Source: Collimonas sp. OK242
Lineage (GTDB): Bacteria > Pseudomonadota > Gammaproteobacteria > Burkholderiales > Burkholderiaceae_D
Assembly (NCBI RefSeq): GCF_900107095.1
Contig: NZ_FNOR01000006.1
Location: 186,001-250,000, forward strand
Reading direction: 5' to 3'
DNA length: 64,000 nt
Shown: positions 57,542-64,000 of the stretch, in pieces
Position numbering within the stretch: the first letter of the stretch is position 1
Layout of the letters: each line of letters opens with the position of its first letter
Position numbers and translations under genes: made by a program
The notes under the pieces: generated by a model
Told to the model about the DNA's origin: nothing
The model's input: only the letters and a program-made list of their open reading frames with translations
The model's database searches: none

Positions 57542-57889
57542 ATGGCCGAACCAATTCAATCTCCTGACGCACCCGCCCGCGAATTTTTTATTCAAGGTAT
57601 CACCAGCGATGGCAGGCAGTTTCGTCCCAGCGACTGGGCCGAGCGCTTGTGCGGCGTCATGGCCTGTTTTCGCCCGGAAGGATCGGGCGGTCGCAATGCG
57701 CATCTGCAATATTCGCCCTACGTCCGGCCGGTGCTGCTGAATGGCGTGCGGTCGGTGGTCGTCAATGAAGATTTACGCCAGATCGAGCCTTTGGCCTATC
57801 ATTTTGTAGTCAATTTCGCGAAAGACAACGATCTGCAAATCTTGCAGGGCTGCTTGTTGCCAGACGCCGAAACACCGAAATCGCCCTGA
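57542..57889 (+). CDS. DUF3579 family protein
   Basis: A 115-residue soluble protein matching DUF3579: FFIQGITSDGRQFRPSDWAE, cut here, then YSPYVRPVLLNGVRSVVVN and a C-terminal MVxFAKxND-type segment (NFAKDNDLQILQG). Widespread in betaproteobacteria, unknown function. Two hairpin-forming inverted repeats lie in its 5' region (ACGTAAG/CTTACG near 57450; CGCTTGCT 57476-57483 with AGCAAGCG 57510-57517), and TATAAT is at 57442-57447. Confidence 0.88.
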   Translation: MAEPIQSPDAPAREFFIQGITSDGRQFRPSDWAERLCGVMACFRPEGSGGRNAHLQYSPYVRPVLLNGVRSVVVNEDLRQIEPLAYHFVVNFAKDNDLQILQGCLLPDAETPKSP

Positions 57890-58025
57890 TTTTTCATCTG
57901 TTACCGCAAGGATTCTTTCCTTGTGGCTTTTAGTTGGCCTGCAGTACTAAAAAGAAATCAAAGTGTAACGTTATCGGGTAATAAGACCGTGTAATATTTC
58001 GCCTATTGTTCGCAATGGAGTAGAA

Positions 58026-60866
58026 ATGTTTCGTCGTGGTTCGTCAATCTTCATACCCATTGCCTCTTTATCCAGTTTGATATTGGGTCTGGCGATCACG
58101 CTCGGCTTGTTTGTCTCGGTCCGTCATCTCGAATATGAAAAAATGGATGCCGAATTCCGGCGCCTGGCCAGTGGCCATCTTAAAGCGGTGGTAGACGGTC
58201 TGGATGGCCTGGTGCATGAAGTGGAAACCGTCAATCGCCTGTTCCTCACCGTCGACGGCGTCAGTCGCGAACAGTTCCGCACCTTTACCGAACCGATGCT
58301 GCGCCGCGCTCCGTATATCAAGTCGCTGGGCTTTCAGCGCCTGGTGACGGCAGCCCAGCGGCCTGCCTATGAAGCTGAGATACGCAAGCATTATCCTGAT
58401 TTTTCGATTCGCCAATTAAGCGACGGCAAGCCGGAACCTGCGGCTGGACATGATCAATATCGAGTGGTCGAATTTCTCGAGCCGATGGCCGGCAATGAAG
58501 GTGCGTTTGCCATGGATGTGGCGAACAGTGCCATTCAGAGCGAAGCGGCGAATCGCGCACGCGACACCGGTTTGCCGGCCTCTACCGATCTGTTTGAACA
58601 AAAGTCGGCCAAGAACGGCAGCAAGCTGATCATGATGGTCCTGATGCCGGTTTATCAGCACGGTGCGGTGTTGGACAGCCTCGACGACCGCCGTCGTGCG
58701 TTGATCGGTTATACCAGCGCAGCCTTGCGCGCTGATGCTTTCGTCAACAATATCCTGGCCCGCGACGGCGTGCAGGCGCGTGAAGATTTTTACCTTCGGG
58801 TATATGCCAGCGCCAAGCCGGAAGAGGGTAGCTTGGTCTACCGCCAGGGCAGCCAGGCTACGCTGTCGAATGCCAGCGATTGGCTGCCGGCCTGGTTGTT
58901 GTATGACGCTCCGCAAGACATGTCGCAAACTTTCGAACTTGCCGGTAAATCCTGGTTTATTGAGGCATCGGCGCCGGCGCGCGTATTCACCAAGAAAAAT
59001 GCCGGATCGATCCTGGTATTGATACTGGGTAGTTTGCTGAGCTGGATGGGGGCCATCTATCTGTATTTTCAATCGACGCGCTCCAAGCGGATCGAGTGGC
59101 TGGTAGACGCCCGTACCCAGCAAGTCAAGCTGGCGACGCAAATGATGAAAGAGGATATCGTCGCCCGCAAGCGCGCCGAAGACGCCTTGCAACTGCGCGA
59201 GCGGGCCATCGAATCGAGTGCGAACGCCATCATCATCTCCAGCGCCAAATTACCGGATTACCAGGTGGAGTATGTCAATCCCGCATTCGAGAGGATTACC
59301 GGTTACTCCGCCAAGGATATGATTGGCCGCAATCTGGAAATGCTGCATGGCGACGATCACGACCAGATCGGCCTGGAGGAAATTCGCGCTGCCTTGCGCG
59401 AAAAGCGCACCGCGAATGCCGTGTTCCGCAGTTATCGCAAGGACGGCACCTTGTTCTGGAACGAGCTTTACGTGGCGCCCGTGAAGGATAGTTCCGGCCG
59501 CGTCAGCCACTTCGTCACGTCTTTGTACGACATCACGGAAATGAAGAGTTACGAGGCAGAGCTGGAGCATCAGGCCCAGCACGACACCTTGACCGGCCTC
59601 GCCAATCGCAATGTGCTGAGCGACCGCCTGAGCCAGTCGATTGTCTATGGTGAGTTGTACGGTCACAGGGTGTGGGTGTTGTTCGTCGATCTGGACCGCT
59701 TTAAATTCGTCAACGATACGCTCGGGCACAATGCCGGCGATCTGTTGCTGAAGGAAGTCGCCAGCCGCCTGAAAACGTTTACTCGCGAAGCTGACACCAT
59801 CGCGCGGCTGGGCAGCGATGAATTTGTCTTGATCTTGCCGGAGCGTCTGGATGAAGAGCTGAGCGTAGGCCTGATTCAACGGCTGATGGATGCGATTGCG
59901 CGCCCTTTGCAAATTGAAGGCTATGACTTTTTCCTGAGCTGCAGCGTCGGCGTCGCAGTCTATCCGAATGACGGCGAAGACCCTGACAGCTTGCTCAAGC
60001 ATGCCGATATCGCCATGTATCGGGCCAAGGAAATGGGGAATAACAATTACCAGTTCTACACTGCCGCGATGAATGAACGAGCGCTTGAACGCCTGCAGAT
60101 CGAGGGTGATTTGCGCAACGCGCTGGAACGCAAGGAATTGCTGCTCTACTATCAACCGCAAGTGGATTTGCGTACCGGCCGCATGGTCGGCATGGAGGCT
60201 CTGATTCGCTGGAAACATCCGCAACTGGGCATGATCTCGCCCACGCGTTTCATCGACCTGGCTGAAGAAACCGGCCTGATCGTGCAGATGGGCGCCTGGG
60301 TAATGCACACCGCTTGCGAACAGAACAAGACGTGGCAGCGCATGGGCCTGGGGTATTTGCGGATGTCGGTGAACCTGTCGCCGCGCCAATTTTTCCAGCA
60401 AAATCTGGTGCAGCAGGTAGCCGAGATGCTGGAAGTTACCGGACTGGCGCCGCATTACCTCGAAATCGAATTGACCGAAAGCCTGGTGATGACAGATGTC
60501 GAGCTGGCCGTGGGTATTCTGAACGACCTGAAATCGATAGGGGTGCAATTGTCGATTGATGATTTTGGCACCGGCTATTCTAGCCTGGCCTATCTCAAGA
60601 GTTTTCCGATCGACGCATTGAAGATCGATCAATCCTTTGTGCGCGACATCACGGTCGACCAGGACGATGCTGCGATCGTCGCCTCGATCATCTCCCTGGC
60701 TCACAACCTGCGTTTGCAAGTGATAGCCGAGGGGGTTGAAACGCAAGAGCAACTGTCTTACCTGCAACGTCATCGCTGTGACGAAATGCAAGGTTTCTAT
60801 TTCAGCGAGCCGGTAGCGGCTGCTGACATCGAAATCCTCCTGCGCGAAGGAAAAGTATTACCATAA
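58026..60866 (+). CDS. CHASE-PAS-GGDEF-EAL cyclic-di-GMP signalling protein
   Basis: A 946-residue inner-membrane protein. TM1 is at about 8-32, a periplasmic CHASE domain at about 60-310, TM2 at about 325-347, a PAS domain at about 390-505 (YVNPAFERITGYSAKDMIG), GGDEF at about 525-680 and EAL at about 690-940. The GGDEF signature reads GSDEF (596-600), so the second Gly is Ser. The EAL domain keeps Glu724-Ala-Leu and DDFGTGYSSLAYLKSFPIDA, so phosphodiesterase activity is more likely than cyclase activity. Periplasmic ligand unknown. Confidence 0.93.
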   Translation: MFRRGSSIFIPIASLSSLILGLAITLGLFVSVRHLEYEKMDAEFRRLASGHLKAVVDGLDGLVHEVETVNRLFLTVDGVSREQFRTFTEPMLRRAPYIKSLGFQRLVTAAQRPAYEAEIRKHYPDFSIRQLSDGKPEPAAGHDQYRVVEFLEPMAGNEGAFAMDVANSAIQSEAANRARDTGLPASTDLFEQKSAKNGSKLIMMVLMPVYQHGAVLDSLDDRRRALIGYTSAALRADAFVNNILARDGVQAREDFYLRVYASAKPEEGSLVYRQGSQATLSNASDWLPAWLLYDAPQDMSQTFELAGKSWFIEASAPARVFTKKNAGSILVLILGSLLSWMGAIYLYFQSTRSKRIEWLVDARTQQVKLATQMMKEDIVARKRAEDALQLRERAIESSANAIIISSAKLPDYQVEYVNPAFERITGYSAKDMIGRNLEMLHGDDHDQIGLEEIRAALREKRTANAVFRSYRKDGTLFWNELYVAPVKDSSGRVSHFVTSLYDITEMKSYEAELEHQAQHDTLTGLANRNVLSDRLSQSIVYGELYGHRVWVLFVDLDRFKFVNDTLGHNAGDLLLKEVASRLKTFTREADTIARLGSDEFVLILPERLDEELSVGLIQRLMDAIARPLQIEGYDFFLSCSVGVAVYPNDGEDPDSLLKHADIAMYRAKEMGNNNYQFYTAAMNERALERLQIEGDLRNALERKELLLYYQPQVDLRTGRMVGMEALIRWKHPQLGMISPTRFIDLAEETGLIVQMGAWVMHTACEQNKTWQRMGLGYLRMSVNLSPRQFFQQNLVQQVAEMLEVTGLAPHYLEIELTESLVMTDVELAVGILNDLKSIGVQLSIDDFGTGYSSLAYLKSFPIDALKIDQSFVRDITVDQDDAAIVASIISLAHNLRLQVIAEGVETQEQLSYLQRHRCDEMQGFYFSEPVAAADIEILLREGKVLP

Positions 60867-60950
60867 GACTTTGCTGACGGCCTGCGAACTCTTTATATAT
60901 AGCTATAGTCTCGCTGCAGCCTCGGACATCGCCACTTTTATGGAGTTGAA

Positions 60951-62342
60951 ATGACTACCAGCAGAACCGAACGCGATACCTTTGGCAAGATTGAAGTTCC
61001 GGATGAGCGGCTGTGGGGCGCGCAGACCCAGCGTAGCCTGCATCATTTCCATATATCCAGCGAACGCATGCCGCCCGAACTGATCGTGGCGCTGGCAGCC
61101 GTCAAGCAAGCCTGCGCGCAAGTCAACCAGGATCTCGGCAAGCTGCCGAAAACCCAGGCCGCCGCCATCATGCAGGCGGCGCAGGAGGTCGTGGCAGGGC
61201 GGCATACGGATGAGTTTCCATTATCTGTCTGGCAGACCGGTTCCGGTACCCAGAGCAACATGAACATGAACGAGGTACTGGCTAATCGCGCCTCGGAAAT
61301 TCTCGGCGGCGTGCGTGGCGAAGCGCGTCTGGTGCATCCCAACGATGCGGTCAATCTGAGCCAGTCATCGAACGATATCTTTCCGACTGCGATGCATGTC
61401 GCCGCTGCGCTCGCCATCGCCAATGCATTGTTGCCGGCGCTGCAAAAACTGCGTGCGACCTTGCACAGGAAATCGCTGGATTTTGACGACATCGTCAAGA
61501 TCGGCCGCACCCATCTGCAAGATGCGACGCCGCTGACATTGGGCCAGGAATTCTCTGGCTATGTTGCACAACTAGATCACGCCGAAAAAATCATCAAGGC
61601 CACGCTGGAGCCTTTGTGCGATCTGGCAGCCGGCGGCACGGCGGTAGGCACCGGGCTCAATGCGCCTAAGGATTTCGGCAGCCGCGTTGCCGCGCAATTA
61701 GCCACGAGCGAAGGCCTGCCATTCCGCACTGCCGACAATAAATTTGCCGCGCTGGCGGCGCACGATGCCTTGGTTGCGGCACACGGTACCTTGAAAACAT
61801 TGGCCGCAGCCCTGATGAAGATTGCCAACGATGTGCGCTGGCTGGCGTCCGGCCCGCGCTCGGGCCTGGCCGAAATCAGCATCCCGGAGAACGAACCGGG
61901 CAGCTCAATCATGCCCGGCAAGGTTAACCCGACCCAGTGCGAAGCGTTGACCATGTTGTGTTGCCAGGTATTCGGCAACGATGTGGCGATCAATTTCGGC
62001 GGCGCTTCCGGCAATTTCGAGTTGAATGTATTCAAGCCTCTGATTGCGCATAATTTCCTGCAAAGCGTACGCCTGCTGGCCGACGGCATGGCCAGCTTCG
62101 AGCAGCACTGCGCCGACGGCATCGCCGCCAACCGCGACCGGATTGCCGAACTGATGGAGCGGTCGCTGATGCTGGTGACAGCGCTGGCGCCGCATATCGG
62201 TTACGACCGTGCGGCACAAATCGCCAAGCATGCGCACCATGACGGCAGTACGCTGAAGCAGGCGGCGTTGGCGCTCGGCTATGTGACTGAACAAGAATTC
62301 GCCGAATGGGTGCAGCCGGTCAAGATGACCTATCCGGAATAA
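60951..62342 (+). CDS. fumC: fumarate hydratase class II
   Basis: Reversible hydration of fumarate to malate in the TCA cycle; the iron-independent tetrameric type. 463 residues with [33 protein letters not shown] and the fumarase signature [15 protein letters not shown]. Single gene, 84 bp after the c-di-GMP protein. Confidence 0.97.
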   Translation: MTTSRTERDTFGKIEVPDERLWGAQTQRSLHHFHISSERMPPELIVALAAVKQACAQVNQDLGKLPKTQAAAIMQAAQEVVAGRHTDEFPLSVWQTGSGTQSNMNMNEVLANRASEILGGVRGEARLVHPNDAVNLSQSSNDIFPTAMHVAAALAIANALLPALQKLRATLHRKSLDFDDIVKIGRTHLQDATPLTLGQEFSGYVAQLDHAEKIIKATLEPLCDLAAGGTAVGTGLNAPKDFGSRVAAQLATSEGLPFRTADNKFAALAAHDALVAAHGTLKTLAAALMKIANDVRWLASGPRSGLAEISIPENEPGSSIMPGKVNPTQCEALTMLCCQVFGNDVAINFGGASGNFELNVFKPLIAHNFLQSVRLLADGMASFEQHCADGIAANRDRIAELMERSLMLVTALAPHIGYDRAAQIAKHAHHDGSTLKQAALALGYVTEQEFAEWVQPVKMTYPE

Positions 62343-62473
62343 AGTTTTGACGGGCTAAGCTGGGCTGATGTCCCCAGGTTTATCGGGCTCAAATAAGCGA
62401 GGTTAAATCATGTCACATCGCGCCATGGATGCGGAGCATCCAATACAATGACGTCAATGAAATAATAGCGTTT

Positions 62474-62503
62474 TTGCAATGCGAAAACGATATTTGTTAA
62501 AAT
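62474..62503 (+). promoter_or_regulatory. predicted tamA promoter
   Basis: TTGCAA (62474-62479) and TAAAAT (62498-62503) with an 18-bp spacer, giving a leader of about 75 nt to ATG 62587. A short open frame starting inside it (62479-62580) would begin upstream of transcription and is not called. Confidence 0.55.
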
Positions 62504-62586
62504 GCCCGTCCGCTATCGTTGTTTCTGCCACTGCTTCTGTCTCTGCCTATGCTCTTACTGGTTTTCCCGATAAAAACTGATATGCG

Positions 62587-64000
62587 ATGTTCGGCTGCAG
62601 GCTGCCGCGCATGCTGAAATGTTTTCGCATGTCCACAAGCTGCTTGAAACCCTCTGCCTATGGCGTGGTTTTCGGCCTGCTCTGCCTGAGTGCGATGCAC
62701 GCCAACGCCACATATCGGGTCGCGATCGAAGCACCGGCTGAATTAAAGGCCTTGCTTGAACAGCATCTGGATCTGGCGCGTTACAAGGATCGCCAGGATT
62801 TGAGCGAAGATCAATTGAAATTCCTGATTGATACCGTGGATGAGCAAGTTACGCAACTGACGTCGACAGAAGGTTATTTCTCACCTAAAACCACTGTTAG
62901 CGTGGAGCCGGGCGAGATCAAGAGCATTCACCTGAAAATCGATCCGCAACAGCGCACCACGGTGTCCGCCGCCACCATCGATGTGATCGGCAGCGCCGCT
63001 GCCGAGGTGCCTGAACGTGTGAGTCAGATACAGCAGAACTGGGGTTTGCCCGCCGGCCGGCCGTTTCGCCAGGCCGACTGGGCGACAGCCAAGGAAAATG
63101 GCTTGCAGGTGTTGCTCAAGAAGCGCTATCCGGCGGCCAAGATTGCCCATTCGGAAGCGCGGGTCACGCCTGAAGACAACGAGGCCGAACTTTCGGTGCA
63201 ATATGACAGCGGCCCCGGATTTACCTTGGGAGCGTTGCATATCACCGGCACCAAACGTTATCCGGCCAGCATCATCGAAAACGTCAATCCCCTGCGGGTG
63301 GGGGAAGAATACAGCGTCGACCGTTTGCTGCTGCTGCAGCGGCAGATCCAGAACACGCCATACTTCGGCAATGTGATCGTCAGCATTGACGATGATCCGG
63401 CGCACGCGCAAGAGTCACCGGTCAATGTCCAGGTCACCGAGTTCCCGACGCAGAGGCTGCGCACCGGGCTTGGCTACGCCTCCGATACCGGGGCGCAGGT
63501 GCAGGGCCGGTACACCAATTACAATGTTTTCGGCAAAGCCTGGGTGTTCGACGCCCAGACCAAGATTGAACAGCGCCGGCAATACGGCGCGCTGGATTTG
63601 TCGATGCCGCCGGATACGCGCAGTTTCGTCAACGGCGTCAACGGTTCGTATGACCGGACTACCTTGCAAGGCGTTGATTTGCGCAGCATGAAAATCGGAC
63701 TCAAGCGTGCGCGCTCGCTGGAGAATTACGATACCGCCTTGACCCTGGATTATTACCGCGACCGCCTGCAGCAGATTGACGGCGCAACCCTGCCGCCGAA
63801 TACCGTGGTTCGGCCGGGAGAGCATCAGGCCCTGGTTCCCGGTTTTGCCTGGGTCCGGCGGGCTGTCGACGATCCCATTTTCCCGCGCAGCGGCCATATC
63901 TTTTCGATACAAACCGGCTTCGCCTTAAAGGGCTTGCTGACCGACCAGACTTTTTTCCGGGCCGACGGCCGTTATAAACATTATTTTCCCGTCGCAAAAC
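62587..64000 (+). CDS. tamA: autotransporter assembly factor TamA (3' end beyond window)
   Basis: An Omp85-family outer-membrane protein, 471 codons visible and still open. A signal sequence (hydrophobic YGVVFGLLCLSAMHA) is followed by POTRA-type domains (about residues 45-310, with GALHITGTKRYPASIIENVN, cut here, and LRVGEEYSVDRLLLLQRQIQ). The beta-barrel start has RLRTGLGYASDTGAQVQGRY. With TamB it helps insert autotransporters and other outer-membrane proteins; tamB should follow outside the window. In-frame starts at 62587, 62611 and 62629 are possible, none with a strong ribosome-binding site. Confidence 0.88.
   Translation, partial: MFGCRLPRMLKCFRMSTSCLKPSAYGVVFGLLCLSAMHANATYRVAIEAPAELKALLEQHLDLARYKDRQDLSEDQLKFLIDTVDEQVTQLTSTEGYFSPKTTVSVEPGEIKSIHLKIDPQQRTTVSAATIDVIGSAAAEVPERVSQIQQNWGLPAGRPFRQADWATAKENGLQVLLKKRYPAAKIAHSEARVTPEDNEAELSVQYDSGPGFTLGALHITGTKRYPASIIENVNPLRVGEEYSVDRLLLLQRQIQNTPYFGNVIVSIDDDPAHAQESPVNVQVTEFPTQRLRTGLGYASDTGAQVQGRYTNYNVFGKAWVFDAQTKIEQRRQYGALDLSMPPDTRSFVNGVNGSYDRTTLQGVDLRSMKIGLKRARSLENYDTALTLDYYRDRLQQIDGATLPPNTVVRPGEHQALVPGFAWVRRAVDDPIFPRSGHIFSIQTGFALKGLLTDQTFFRADGRYKHYFPVAK

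Noticed and set aside
62479-62580. 33-codon frame ending just before tamA, in the same frame
   Set aside because: Its start overlaps the predicted -35/-10 promoter, so it would not be in the transcript; a stop separates it from tamA.

Overview
The window is a chromosomal segment of a Gram-negative betaproteobacterium, most likely of the family Oxalobacteraceae (Collimonas/Herbaspirillum-like). The evidence is protein character (BetI-BetB-BetA, DUF3563, DUF3579, a CobD/CbiB-family protein after a NUDIX gene), the rpsP-rimM-trmD-rplS operon, a GC-rich dense layout with short gaps, and an outer-membrane TamA protein. No rRNA, tRNA or CRISPR array was recognised. Both window ends cut genes: a DUF885 protein on the left and tamA on the right.

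Layout. 0-9.4 kb: end of a DUF885 gene; a LysR regulator divergent from an aldo/keto reductase; the metal-resistance pair cadR/cadA with a MerR-type promoter and an apparent frameshift at the cadA 5' end; then a minus-strand run of small housekeeping genes (DUF924, S4 RNA-binding, MAPEG, zinc metallopeptidase, SDR). 9.4-17.8 kb: fadE, speG, sbcB, small conserved proteins and a uracil/xanthine-type permease. 17.9-24.3 kb: choline-to-glycine-betaine genes betI-betB-betA behind a promoter overlapped by a BetI-type operator, then an MFS exporter divergent from a LysR regulator.

24.4-29.7 kb is a metal-handling cluster. A four-gene bufferin-type operon (DUF2282 precursor, DUF692/MNIO enzyme, DUF2063 partner, DoxX membrane protein) is divergent from an ECF sigma factor and its DUF1109 (NrsF-like) anti-sigma factor. 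A GTAACC-N16-CGAA promoter sits in front of the precursor gene. Next to it is a short mer module (merR, merT, merP and a GDCCVxC protein) with no merA.

30.5-34.0 kb is an AT-rich accessory island bounded by two 54-bp copies of an IS630-like end. It holds a coupled pair of unknown secreted/anchored proteins, one with an apparent homopolymer frameshift in its signal peptide, plus a beheaded formyltransferase, a truncated transposase and a possible structured RNA.

34.0-64.0 kb is mostly core: DUF1993, a SHOCT protein, glnS, a three-gene LytS/LytTR-type signalling operon, a glycerophosphodiesterase, an acid-shock-like secreted peptide, alaS, a NUDIX hydrolase, a rhomboid protease, a TPR membrane protein, tusA, etfBA with an acyl-CoA dehydrogenase (behind a LiuR-like box), TM2, rpsP-rimM-trmD-rplS, CoA pyrophosphatase, the CobD/CbiB-family protein, DUF3579, a CHASE-PAS-GGDEF-EAL protein, fumC and tamA.
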